A DNA stretch of 53,640 nt from UBA917 sp964435085 (GTDB lineage Bacteria > Patescibacteriota > Patescibacteriia > Patescibacteriales > Patescibacteriaceae): assembly GCA_964435085.1 (NCBI GenBank), contig CAYSXQ010000004.1, positions 1 to 53,640 of the forward strand, read 5' to 3'. Both the position numbers and the translations under genes were made by a program. Shown piece by piece: positions 15,511 to 23,545 of this stretch; position 1 is the first letter of the stretch, and each line of letters opens with the position of its first letter. The notes below the pieces were generated by a model. It was not told where the DNA came from. It saw only the letters and a program-made list of their open reading frames with translations, and ran no database searches.

Positions 15511-17724
15511 ATGCCCAAGCTCTGGTATGAGAATATTTTAAAATTTGGTGTGATTTTGAGTTTGTTTAGTTTTTTTATTGTCGACAAGAGCTTGTATTTT
15601 CCTTACATTACCGGTAAGCAAATTTATTTTAATATCTTGGTGGAGATCTTGGCTGTTTTTTGCTTGGCTTTGGTGGTTAAGTATCCGGAGGCTAGGCCGA
15701 AGAAGTCTTATATTACTTGGTCGCTGTTAGCTTTCTTTGCGTCGTTGCTCGTGTCGAGCTTTTTTAGTATTGATTTTAATTTGAGTTTTTGGGGTGATGC
15801 GGAGCGGATGTTGGGCTGGTTTCCGACAGTTCATTTGCTAGCTTTGTATTTCATTATCATTACTAGCTTTAAGAAAAAAGAGGATTGGACTTGGCTCTTT
15901 GTGTCGTCGCTGGCGGCCGCTAGCGCTTTGTCGCTCTATGCAATCTTTACAGCTCAAGGTGGTAAGTCGGTTGGTAACGTGAACATGACGTCTAATATTT
16001 CGACGCTGGGCAATGCGACTTATGTGGCAGGGGTGATGATTTTTAATTTCTTTTTTGGCTGGTATTTGTTTTTTCAGACTAAATCAAAGCCGCTGAAGTT
16101 TGTAGTTAGTGTAGGCATACTATTGTCTTTGATTGCTTTCTTTTATGCGGATGTGTCTGGCTCGCAAGTTGGTTGGGCTTTGGGATTAATTACAACCCTG
16201 GCTATTGCTGGAGCTTTAAATAAAGAGTCAAAGATGAGGCGCTATACTTGGTTTGGTCTTGCGGCAATGGTGCTAGTGATAGTTTTACTTTTTAGCTTTC
16301 GTTCAGCGAGCGTGTTTGATGGTAATAAATTAGGCAAGATTTTGCGTGATTTTAATCAAAATAATACTACGTTGCGGACGAGGACATATGCTTGGCGAGC
16401 GGCTTATTTGGGTTTTCGTGAGCATCCAATTTTTGGTAATGGCTATGGTAATTTCGCGTCTCATTTTGATAAATATTTTATTGGCTCTTACTATAACTGG
16501 TCACTGGGTGAAGAATATTTTGATCGAGCTCATAATAACATTTTGGATATACTATCGACAGCTGGTTTGGTTACTTTGCTAGCCTACCTCTCTATTTTTG
16601 TTGCTCTGGCTTATCACTTGATTAAGTCTTATCGTGAAGGGAAGATTAGTGTCTTAGAAATTTCTACGATGACTGGTGTCTTTGTTGGTTATTTTATTCA
16701 CAATCTTGCTGTCTTTGATGCTCTTGCTAATTATATTTTGTTATTCTTCAGTCTTGGTTTTGTTTATTATCTGTCTAATAGAGCTGAGGATGGTTTGATG
16801 CATAGAATTGGAGAAAAATTACAAACTGATAGAGGTGAGTGGACGGACAAAGAATTAGGTGCGTTGTTTGGTGCTGGTGTGATTGCTCTGACTTTGATTT
16901 ATAACTACAATGTGCAGGTGTCTCAGGTTTTGGAGAAGTCGGTTATAGCGGCTAGTTATTGGCACACTAGTCGTGATCCACAGCTTGCAGTAAATATGTA
17001 TAAGGAAGCTTTTGCAATCAAGACGCCTTATGATCGAGATCCGCGGATGTTGCTGGCTAATAACATCAATGATAACCCTGAGAAATTACAGTCTTTGCCA
17101 CTAGCTAAGCGTAAAGAGGCAGTGGACTATGCTATTAGTTTGTTGCGTCAAAATTTAGAATTAAATCCTCATGATAGTTTGACCTTGTTTGTGTTAGCTC
17201 GCTTGCAAACCGCGGCCTTTAGAGTGACGGCTGAGCCAGAGTACTTGAGAGCTGCGCTACTTAGTTTAGATGCATCGATTGCTGAAGGTGGTGAGCATAT
17301 TCCACCTTATATACTCAAGTCTAATTTGCTAGTTGTGATGGGTGACAAGGATAAGGCAAAGGCAACGCTTAACAAAGCACGTAGTTTTTTTGATTATCCG
17401 GATCTTAGTTGTCGTTTGGCAGCTCTTGGTTTTGATCAGGCTAAAGTTGCCGAAGAAACTTATCAGTTAGCGGATAAGTGTTTAGCTAATCCTAGCGGAC
17501 AAGAATCGTTAGGTGCTGGACCGTTTTTGGATAAATTAGCGGCTCGTTATCGATCGTCTAAGAAATGGGATTTGTTGGTGAAGGTGGATGAGCTGAAACT
17601 ATCCCAAGATATGACTAATAAGGCCTTGTGGCAAGAAATTATTAATCTCTACCGATTACTTGGTCAAGAAGATAAAGCGGAGGCCGTAACGGATGCGATG
17701 AATCAAGTCTTAAAAGCTAAATAG
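15511..17724 (+). CDS. O-antigen ligase/Wzy-like membrane protein with C-terminal TPR region
   Basis: The 737 residues have about 10-12 membrane segments in the first 460. The Wzy_C/O-antigen ligase signature is in the large extracytoplasmic loop: RTRTYAWRAAYLGFREHPIFGNGYG (about 290-314) and RAHNNILDIL (about 339-348). Residues from about 495 to the end form helical repeats resembling TPRs (NPHDSLTLFVLARLQTA, ILKSNLLVVMGDKDKAKATL). The family transfers or polymerises glycans on the cell surface. In a bacterium without obvious lipopolysaccharide genes it may attach glycans to proteins such as pilins; that is inference. No Shine-Dalgarno sequence is visible. Confidence 0.85.
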   Translation: MPKLWYENILKFGVILSLFSFFIVDKSLYFPYITGKQIYFNILVEILAVFCLALVVKYPEARPKKSYITWSLLAFFASLLVSSFFSIDFNLSFWGDAERMLGWFPTVHLLALYFIIITSFKKKEDWTWLFVSSLAAASALSLYAIFTAQGGKSVGNVNMTSNISTLGNATYVAGVMIFNFFFGWYLFFQTKSKPLKFVVSVGILLSLIAFFYADVSGSQVGWALGLITTLAIAGALNKESKMRRYTWFGLAAMVLVIVLLFSFRSASVFDGNKLGKILRDFNQNNTTLRTRTYAWRAAYLGFREHPIFGNGYGNFASHFDKYFIGSYYNWSLGEEYFDRAHNNILDILSTAGLVTLLAYLSIFVALAYHLIKSYREGKISVLEISTMTGVFVGYFIHNLAVFDALANYILLFFSLGFVYYLSNRAEDGLMHRIGEKLQTDRGEWTDKELGALFGAGVIALTLIYNYNVQVSQVLEKSVIAASYWHTSRDPQLAVNMYKEAFAIKTPYDRDPRMLLANNINDNPEKLQSLPLAKRKEAVDYAISLLRQNLELNPHDSLTLFVLARLQTAAFRVTAEPEYLRAALLSLDASIAEGGEHIPPYILKSNLLVVMGDKDKAKATLNKARSFFDYPDLSCRLAALGFDQAKVAEETYQLADKCLANPSGQESLGAGPFLDKLAARYRSSKKWDLLVKVDELKLSQDMTNKALWQEIINLYRLLGQEDKAEAVTDAMNQVLKAK

Positions 17725-17729
17725 GATAT

Positions 17730-17758
17730 TTTTGTTTGCTGGCGGATTGTGGTATAAT
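17730..17758 (+). promoter_or_regulatory. Extended -10 promoter before the zinc-ribbon/TSP3 gene
   Basis: TGGTATAAT (17750-17758) is an extended -10, with only a weak T-rich -35. The same TGGTATAAT occurs before the major pilin gene and at the end of rsmA. Confidence 0.5.
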
Positions 17759-17761
17759 TAG

Positions 17762-17878
17762 AAAAGTTGAAAGTTAGAAAGTATAAAGTTTGAAAGTTTT
17801 TTGTAGGTTTTATTTTTTGCCTATTTTGTAATGATTTATAACTTTATAACTTTTAAACTTTATAACTTTTAAACTATT
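17762..17878. repeat. Intergenic inverted repeat, family B
   Basis: The left arm AAAGTTGAAAGTTAGAAAGT plus ATAAAGTTTGAAAG is matched on the right by ACTTTATAACTTTTAAACTT with further units, around a T-rich centre. It relates to 3934-4005 and ends a few bases before the ATG at 17881, so it would form most of the mRNA leader. Confidence 0.72.
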
Positions 17879-17880
17879 CT

Positions 17881-18992
17881 ATGATTTGTCCTGATTGTGG
17901 ACGTGAAATTCCAGCTAATTCCATCTCTTGTCAATATTGTGGCAAGCTTTTTGTGAGTCAGCGAGCGCGAGTAGAAGAGACTCCGGTTCATGAACAAGTG
18001 AGTCGTTTGTCTAGTCAGCTTAAGGATCAAGAACAGGCCACTGGTGAGGCGATTGGTTGGCGTCGTAAGCAGCGCTGGTTTTTTTATGCTGCGGGGAGTC
18101 TAATGTTTATTGGGGCAGTGGTGGTGATGGTGAATATCTATAATTCCAATACTAAGGCGATGGCGGATTTGGCTAATGTTCAGGTGCGTTATGCTAGTAA
18201 GGAGAAGCAACTCGAGGATATTATGAAGCAGTTAGATGATCTGAATGCTACTTTGAATGACAAAGATGCTAGTGTAACTGACTATAAAGATAAATTATTG
18301 AAGAGTACTAAGAGTTTGACGGAGATTACTGAGCGCAATAAGAAGCTTGATGATGATTTGGCTAGTGCTAAGCAGTTGGCTGAGACGAGTCAGGGGCAAT
18401 TGTCGGCGGCGATGGCGGTCAGTAATAATTTATTATTGAGGCTGGCTGTCAATGTAAGCGAGGCGGAATTGTTGAAGATACCAGTGGCAGTAGCTGAAGC
18501 ACAAATGATAGATACAGACAAAGATGGTTTAGCTGATGAATTAGAAAAAGTACTTGGAACAAATGAAGTGAAAATGGATACTGATGACGATGGTTTTGAT
18601 GATAAGGCAGAGCTAGAGAATGGTTTTAATCCGGCTGGTGAGGGTAAATGGTCCAGTACTCCTGCAGAAAAATATAAAAATACTTTGGTGCTGGCTAAGA
18701 AGGATGGTCTTAGTTATGTTTGGTATGTGGCAGCTAATGGCAAGAGATATTATATGGGAGCTAGTGATAATGAGTTTAAGTATTTATTAGCTAGTCCGTA
18801 TTGGAATACNNNNNNNNNNNNNNNNNNNNNNNNNNNNNNNNNNNNNNNNNNNNNNNNNNNNNNNNNNNNNNNNNNNNNNNNNNNNNNNNNNNNNNNNNNN
18901 NNNNNNNNNTTGGTGATAGTGGTTTTGTGGTCCAACAATTTACTGAGAGCAAAGATGATAATCGGTTTACGCCGATTTTCTTTTGTTTATAG
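17881..18992 (+). CDS. Zinc-ribbon, membrane-anchored coiled-coil protein with TSP3-type calcium sites (interrupted by gap)
   Basis: The N-terminus has a zinc ribbon (C3, C6, C17, C20). A membrane segment follows at about 65-86, then a long coiled coil (about 95-180). Two Asp-rich calcium loops of thrombospondin type 3 kind lie at about 211-248 (DTDKDGLADELEKVLGTNE and DTDDDGFDDKAE). The last readable part before the gap is YVWYVAANGKRYYMG. A 100-N gap (18810-18909) breaks the gene. After it, the most protein-like frame is GDSGFVVQQFTESKDDNRF, ending at TAG 18990-18992, which is a different frame from before the gap. The true length is therefore unknown. It is related in design to the TSP3 protein at 30375. 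Confidence 0.6.
18810..18909. other. Assembly gap, 100 N
   Basis: A run of exactly 100 N suggests a scaffold join of unknown true length. Any reading frame that crosses it is an artefact of the placeholder length. Confidence 0.98.
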
Positions 18993-18999
18993 GGGTTGG

Positions 19000-19368
19000 A
19001 TGGCGGCTGAGGCGACTAGTCCAGAGGCTGCTTACGGTGGCTTTCGAAAGGCTTTGGCGGCTGCTAGTCCGGAAGTTAATAAATATTTGTCGCCTAATGC
19101 CCAGGAGGAATATCGATTTGTTTTGAGTGATCCTGAGAAAAGGCAGATGATCTTAGCTTGGCCAGAGAAGTTGACTAAGGTGTATCAGGTGCCTTGTGAT
19201 GAATTTGAGGGTTGTGAAGAACAGGCGGTGTACAGTTTGGATTATTATCAGGAGGAAACGAAAGTAGAATTTCGTGGTAAAGAGACTGTGATCAAGGCGG
19301 GAAATTATAAGAGAGAAGTGGTGTTTATGAAGCGGCGAGGTGGAGGGTGGTGGATTAAGAAGCTATGA
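19000..19368 (+). CDS. Small hypothetical protein (or C-terminal part of a longer one)
   Basis: From the ATG at 19000 this gives 122 residues beginning MAAEATSPEAAYGGFRKAL and ending in a basic Gly/Trp-rich tail (RRGGGWWIKKL). The pattern of an alpha-helical start (SPEAAYGGFRKALAAASPE) followed by beta strands resembles small DUF4878/SnoaL-like lipoprotein domains, but I cannot confirm this. The frame stays open back into the N gap, so the real start may lie upstream in missing sequence. Confidence 0.5.
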   Translation: MAAEATSPEAAYGGFRKALAAASPEVNKYLSPNAQEEYRFVLSDPEKRQMILAWPEKLTKVYQVPCDEFEGCEEQAVYSLDYYQEETKVEFRGKETVIKAGNYKREVVFMKRRGGGWWIKKL

Positions 19369-19390
19369 TCAATTTCCTACCACAAGGGCA

Positions 19391-19553
19391 CTATGAATTT
19401 TAAATTTCAATTTCCAAGCAAATTACAATTTAAAAAGTCCCAAATCGCAAGTTCCAAATAAATCCCAAATTCCAAAATTTAATTAAGCTAATTTTGAGAT
19501 TTGATATTTGGAAATTGTTTGGAAATTGAAAATTGGAACTTGGAAATTAAAAA
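19391..19553. repeat. Intergenic inverted repeat of CAATTTCCAA/TTGGAAATT type
   Basis: The left arm contains TTTCAATTTCCAAGC, CAAGTTCCAAAT and CCCAAATTCCAAAATTT. The right arm has TTTGGAAATTG, TTGGAAATTGAAAATTGG and AACTTGGAAATT. Together they form a long imperfect palindrome directly before the GTG at 19556. It belongs loosely to the AT-rich family A. Confidence 0.65.
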
Positions 19554-19555
19554 AT

Positions 19556-21262
19556 GTGTTAACTATCAAAAAAATATTATTTTTATCCCTAGTTGTTTTT
19601 ATTTTATCCTCTCGTAGTGTTTTGGCGTATGACAGTCATTTTGCTCATCGACAATTAGTCGCGCGGACTTTAGCTTTGTGGCAGGAGGCTAAGCAGCTTC
19701 GTCTTGATCAGGAGCAGATTGATTGGATAGTGGATGGGGCAGAAGCAGAGGATTATCCGGCTGTTCGTGCTCTTAATCATTTTTATGATCCGACGACTGC
19801 TCGAGGTTTGACTGTGATGGGTGTGCAGTTGGGTCAAGCTGCGCCTGATTGGGCGCTGGATGACAAAAATCAGCAGAGTGGTTGGGGCGGTGATTTTTCT
19901 TGGCGAAGTGGTGTGGTGGCGATGAAAAATGGTGATGAAAAATTAGCCTGGCTTGCTTTGGGGCACAATTTACACCTGCTAGCCGATATGGCTAGTCCAG
20001 CACATACTCACAATGATGATCATGCTGAAGGCGATCCGTATGAGCGCTATATTAAGTATTGGTTGCGGGATAGAGGAGGCAGCTTTGATGAATTAGGAAC
20101 GCTACAAGCTGAAGCGACTTGTCATACTTTGATTGATTGTTTGGAGGCAATGGCTACTTATACCAACAGTCATACTTTTAGCAAGGACTGGTCTTTGTTG
20201 AGAGATTTGCCTGTTGGTACAGTGCTTTCGGTGGATGGTAAGTTTTATTTAGATAATAAATTGATTGCAAAGAAGATTGTTGGTAAGTATGATGTTTTAA
20301 CAGAGAAGGTGATGCTGGACAATGAAGTGTTTGATGCTTATCTGCAAGTTTTAGCGCCTTTGCTTATTGATTATGGTCAGTCTGTTGTGCAGGCTTATGT
20401 TGATGAGTTGGATAAGGAGTTGCCGCGATTGGAGCTTGTGAGTGATGTGATTGATGAGTCATTGGTGAGTGAGCCGAGTAAAAAGCCGCTGCGGATTATT
20501 ATTCCTAGTATAGTGATTATTGATATAAAGAAGCCAGATTTGCCAGTGGATTTAGCGCCAAAATTGGTGGTGCCGGATCTAAAATTTGATTGGCCGATTG
20601 TTGATGAAAGTATAGGAATCCCGTCAGAGTATTTAGGTGGGCCGTGGTGGCAAGCGGTAATGAGCGTTGGAGCATTGCCGGTTTCGGCGGCTAGTCTAGA
20701 TAAACAGTCTGAAGTTCCTGGGTCGAGTCAGGCCTCTGTCCTGAGCGAAGCCGAAGGAGAAGCAGAAAGTCCTGTTAGCAAAGAAGATGTGATCAATGCT
20801 ACTAGTTCGCTGCCAATTGATAATAACCTAGATAATAATACTGCTGATGTGCCAATTGTGCCCGTGACGCCTGTTGTGCCGGATCCACCATTGGTTGCTG
20901 ATGCTCCGAGTAGTTCGTTGCCAGTTTTGCCGCCGGTACTTGATGAGCCTGAGGCTAGTTCGACTCCAGCGATTGTTGAAGATGCTCCTAGCGCAGATTT
21001 TGTGTATTTGCCTAGTCAGTATGATGATTATTTGCAGATAATGTGGCAGGCAAGGCCAGCTGGTTTGTGGCGTTATGATTTGTTTATTGCTTACGATGAT
21101 CAGCCCTGGCAGCAGCTAATTAAAGGGGAAATGCGTAATATCTATATGTTTAGCCCGGCTCAGATGCATAGTATTTTGAATCTCAGTGTGGTGGCTAGAT
21201 TGCCTGATGGCACGAGGGTAGGGACTAGTAGTCAGGTGTATTTTGTGGGAACTGCTCCATAA
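19556..21262 (+). CDS. Secreted zinc-dependent phospholipase C / P1-nuclease-like protein
   Basis: I place the start at GTG 19556 (568 residues), giving a clean signal peptide (KKILFLSLVVFILSSRSVLA, cut before YDSHFAH). An earlier in-frame TTG at 19508 would translate repeat sequence. The N-terminal half carries His/Asp patterns of the phospholipase C/S1-P1 nuclease fold: HFAHRQLV near the start, NHFYDP, GHNLHLLADMASPAHTHND and GDPYERY. These are likely zinc ligands. The centre (about 370-470) is a low-complexity Pro/Ser/Val linker, and the end is a beta-rich module (about 480-568). A mobile repeat relic (CCTGAGCGAAGCCGAAGG) lies in the linker at 20740-20757. The enzyme class is likely; the substrate is unknown. 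Confidence 0.75.
   Translation: MLTIKKILFLSLVVFILSSRSVLAYDSHFAHRQLVARTLALWQEAKQLRLDQEQIDWIVDGAEAEDYPAVRALNHFYDPTTARGLTVMGVQLGQAAPDWALDDKNQQSGWGGDFSWRSGVVAMKNGDEKLAWLALGHNLHLLADMASPAHTHNDDHAEGDPYERYIKYWLRDRGGSFDELGTLQAEATCHTLIDCLEAMATYTNSHTFSKDWSLLRDLPVGTVLSVDGKFYLDNKLIAKKIVGKYDVLTEKVMLDNEVFDAYLQVLAPLLIDYGQSVVQAYVDELDKELPRLELVSDVIDESLVSEPSKKPLRIIIPSIVIIDIKKPDLPVDLAPKLVVPDLKFDWPIVDESIGIPSEYLGGPWWQAVMSVGALPVSAASLDKQSEVPGSSQASVLSEAEGEAESPVSKEDVINATSSLPIDNNLDNNTADVPIVPVTPVVPDPPLVADAPSSSLPVLPPVLDEPEASSTPAIVEDAPSADFVYLPSQYDDYLQIMWQARPAGLWRYDLFIAYDDQPWQQLIKGEMRNIYMFSPAQMHSILNLSVVARLPDGTRVGTSSQVYFVGTAP
20726..20760 (+). repeat. CTGAGCGAAG-type repeat inserted in coding sequence
   Basis: CCTGAGCGAAGCCGAAGG at 20740-20757 matches the core of a short repeat seen in intergenic regions of many unrelated bacteria. 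Here it is read in frame as SVLSEAEGE, inside the low-complexity linker of the secreted protein, where an insertion would be tolerated. Confidence 0.6.
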
Positions 21263-21300
21263 GGCTAGGGTTATGACTTCTTCTGCTTGCTGTGTCATAC

Positions 21301-21329
21301 TTGACTTATTTAAGTAATTATGCTATATT
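21301..21329 (+). promoter_or_regulatory. Promoter of the sigma4/HARE-HTH gene
   Basis: TTGACT, a 17-base spacer and TATATT give a strong promoter. The leader is about 100 bases and contains a perfect 9-bp hairpin (ATATTAGCT at 21353-21361 with AGCTAATAT at 21370-21378). A GC-rich stretch follows with GGAGGG about 20 bases before the ATG. Confidence 0.65.
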
Positions 21330-21434
21330 TTAAGAATAATAAACTACTGAGCATATTAGCTGTTTAATTAGCTAATATTAGATAAAAAATTAAAAAGCAG
21401 CAAATCGCTGGAGGGTAAGCCGCTGGTCTTTTTT

Positions 21435-22646
21435 ATGAAAAATGAGACAATTTTAAATGAAATCATTAGTGAAGGCCAAGTTAATGAAGTGGCTAGTTTG
21501 AATTTGGCTGAAATTATCAGTCATTTGCTTGCTAATCTAAATCCTCGTGAACAGGATGTTTTACGTCGTCGTTATGGTTTGGCTGGTAGCGAAAAGGAGA
21601 CTTTGGAGAGTATTGGTCGCGCTCATAAATTGACTAGGGAGCGTATCCGTCAGATTGAAAATGTCAGCGTGAATAAGATTAAGAAGAATCAGAGTTCAGA
21701 GAAGTTATTGTCTAAATTACAAAAGACTGTTGGTGATTTATTGTCTGAGCACGGTGGTGTGATTGACAAGGCTTATTTATTTAAAATTTTACATCAGTTA
21801 GCTAAATTGCAGAATGTTAATTCTGAAAGCGCTGAATATTATAATCATCTTAGCTTTTTAACTAGCCGAATTATTAATGATAATTTGGAAGAGCTAAACG
21901 ATCAGGAACTATTTAATGATTTACTTAAGCTTAAGGAGCAAGGTATTGAACATCTAGCGGAGGTTGCGACTGAGGCTCTAAACAAAATTAGTGAGGCTAA
22001 ATTAATGGTAGCGACTGATGACTTGATTGATTTGATCTTGAAGTCTTCTGCTTACCAGAAGCATGCTGATAAATTTCAAGCTCCAGGTAATCTAGATTTT
22101 AGTAATCAGATGAAAGAGGCTTTGCCTGATTATTCTGATAAGGTTTGGGGTAATCGTGTGGTTTATGGTCTGATTAAGTCAATTAAAAAACTTGATCAGA
22201 ATAAATTCGGTAACTGGGGTCATACTGCTTGGCGAGAGGTTTTGCCTAAGACTGTTAATGACAAGATTTACTTGGTGCTAAAGAATCACGGCAAGCCAAT
22301 GTACTATGGTGATATTGCTAAGCGTATTATTGAGCTTGGTTTTGATGCTAAGAATGTTAATACTGCCACTACGCACAACGAACTTATCTTAGATGATAAG
22401 TATGTCTTGGTGGGTCGTGGTATGTATGGTCTGAAGGAATGGGGTTATCAAGACGGCACGGTGGCTGATGTGGTGGAAGCAGTCTTAAAAGCTGCAGCTA
22501 GACCAATGGCTAAGGATGAATTGACTGAAGCGGTGATGAAGCAGCGCTTGGTGAAGCAGACAACTGTGAATTTGGCTTTGATGAATAAGAATCGTTTTGC
22601 GAAGAACAGTGATGGTAAGTACATAATCGCAACTAAGAAAATTTAA
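21435..22646 (+). CDS. Sigma-70 region 4-like protein with C-terminal HARE-HTH domain
   Basis: The 403 residues begin with a sigma region 4 helix-turn-helix (about 30-85). LNPREQDVLRRRYGL, then TLESIGRAHKLTRERIRQIE, is the -35-binding motif of group 1 sigma factors. Region 2, needed for -10 recognition and core binding, is absent, so this is not a complete sigma factor. The middle is helical. The C-terminus is a HARE-HTH domain (about 270-340; IYLVLKNHGKPMYYGDIAKRI) followed by a second winged-helix-like part (about 340-400). HARE-HTH occurs in the RNA polymerase delta subunit and in chromatin proteins. A transcription regulator that touches RNA polymerase or the -35 element is likely. It is monocistronic, with its own promoter and terminator. 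Confidence 0.85.
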   Translation: MKNETILNEIISEGQVNEVASLNLAEIISHLLANLNPREQDVLRRRYGLAGSEKETLESIGRAHKLTRERIRQIENVSVNKIKKNQSSEKLLSKLQKTVGDLLSEHGGVIDKAYLFKILHQLAKLQNVNSESAEYYNHLSFLTSRIINDNLEELNDQELFNDLLKLKEQGIEHLAEVATEALNKISEAKLMVATDDLIDLILKSSAYQKHADKFQAPGNLDFSNQMKEALPDYSDKVWGNRVVYGLIKSIKKLDQNKFGNWGHTAWREVLPKTVNDKIYLVLKNHGKPMYYGDIAKRIIELGFDAKNVNTATTHNELILDDKYVLVGRGMYGLKEWGYQDGTVADVVEAVLKAAARPMAKDELTEAVMKQRLVKQTTVNLALMNKNRFAKNSDGKYIIATKKI

Positions 22647-22663
22647 AAGTATTGGTAAAAATA

Positions 22664-22694
22664 AAAAAGTCTCTTCGGGTGAAGGGGCTTTTTT
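22664..22694. terminator. Bidirectional terminator
   Basis: AAGTCTCTTC-gggt-GAAGGGGCTT is flanked by an A run on the left and a T run on the right. It sits between convergent genes and can serve both strands. Confidence 0.85.
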
Positions 22695-22795
22695 AATTTT
22701 AAATTTTAAAACAATTTTTAATGAAGAAATGCTATAATTTTTAAACAATCATTAAAATCATCACTGTAAATTGATAATTGTTAATTGAAAATTGA

Positions 22796-23542
22796 CTAGC
22801 ATCCCCAATCATTATCCATCATCAGATCATAATTAGCCTTAACGCGGCCGACGTAGATGCGGGTTTCGTAATAGCCGTCGTAGTCAGTGCATTCCCAGGC
22901 TGCCATAGAGGCGCAGCGACCTAAACCGTTGTCGTTGGCTTTTGGTCCGCCGTTATAGGCGGCGAAGATGTATTTGTAGTCACGATTCACATCACAGACG
23001 GAGTTTCGTGGCTTCTCGTAGCAGGCTGTGAGCATCAAGTGGCGGATGTATTTGGCGCCGGCTTGGAGGGAGACGCGAGGGTTGTAGAGATTGCCAGTGA
23101 CACCCATGGCGCGAGCGGTGCGTGGCATTAGCTGCATGAGTCCAATGGCGCCGCGATTGGAGCTGGCACTCGCATTACCGCGTGATTCGGCGAGCATTTG
23201 GGCTTTGAGTAGAGTGCAATCGAGGTTATTTTCTTTGGCGACTTCACGCAAGATGTCGTCGTATTTGGTGAAATGTTTTTTGACATTGGCAGTGCCTTGG
23301 TATTTGCCCATTCTGAGTCGAGGGGTTTTACCTTGGCTTTCTTCGTAGGCAACTAAGGTATTGGCTACTTCGTCAGGATTTAGGCCGCTGAGGCCGTACC
23401 AGTCGTAGCGAGCAAAGTACCAAACGGTGCTGCTGGCTAATAGGGCGGTGATGGTGATGATTAATGATCCGGTCAAGATGCTGACTGATCGTGTAGCAAT
23501 GTGGCGGTGGATGCGGTGTTTGTGATGTGATAATTTGCGCAT
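22796..23542 (-). CDS. Lytic transglycosylase (SLT domain), membrane-anchored, six-cysteine type
   Basis: The 248 residues have an N-terminal membrane anchor (about 18-42) and an SLT domain. The catalytic Glu is in AQMLAESRGN, followed by GAIGLMQLMP, AGAKYIRHL and FAAYNGGP. It cleaves peptidoglycan glycan strands outside the membrane. Six cysteines (NLDC, LTAC, SVCD, GRC, AWEC and the final WGC) align one-for-one with those of the upstream gene product, which suggests shared disulfides. Both proteins end in W-G-C. It is 3 bases from the upstream transglycosylase gene and is the last gene of the operon. Confidence 0.9.
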   Translation of the reverse strand: MRKLSHHKHRIHRHIATRSVSILTGSLIITITALLASSTVWYFARYDWYGLSGLNPDEVANTLVAYEESQGKTPRLRMGKYQGTANVKKHFTKYDDILREVAKENNLDCTLLKAQMLAESRGNASASSNRGAIGLMQLMPRTARAMGVTGNLYNPRVSLQAGAKYIRHLMLTACYEKPRNSVCDVNRDYKYIFAAYNGGPKANDNGLGRCASMAAWECTDYDGYYETRIYVGRVKANYDLMMDNDWGC

Positions 23543-23545
23543 AGA

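Noticed and set aside
17881..19368. One continuous 495-residue protein across the N gap
   Set aside because: The frame depends on the placeholder length of 100 N, and the sequence right after the gap in that frame is not protein-like.
19508..19555. TTG start for the phospholipase/P1-like protein
   Set aside because: It translates the right arm of an inverted repeat and spoils the signal peptide. GTG at 19556 is better.
22731..22739. TGCTATAAT extended -10 on the + strand
   Set aside because: The genes immediately downstream are on the other strand, so it is probably a chance match in AT-rich DNA or a relic.
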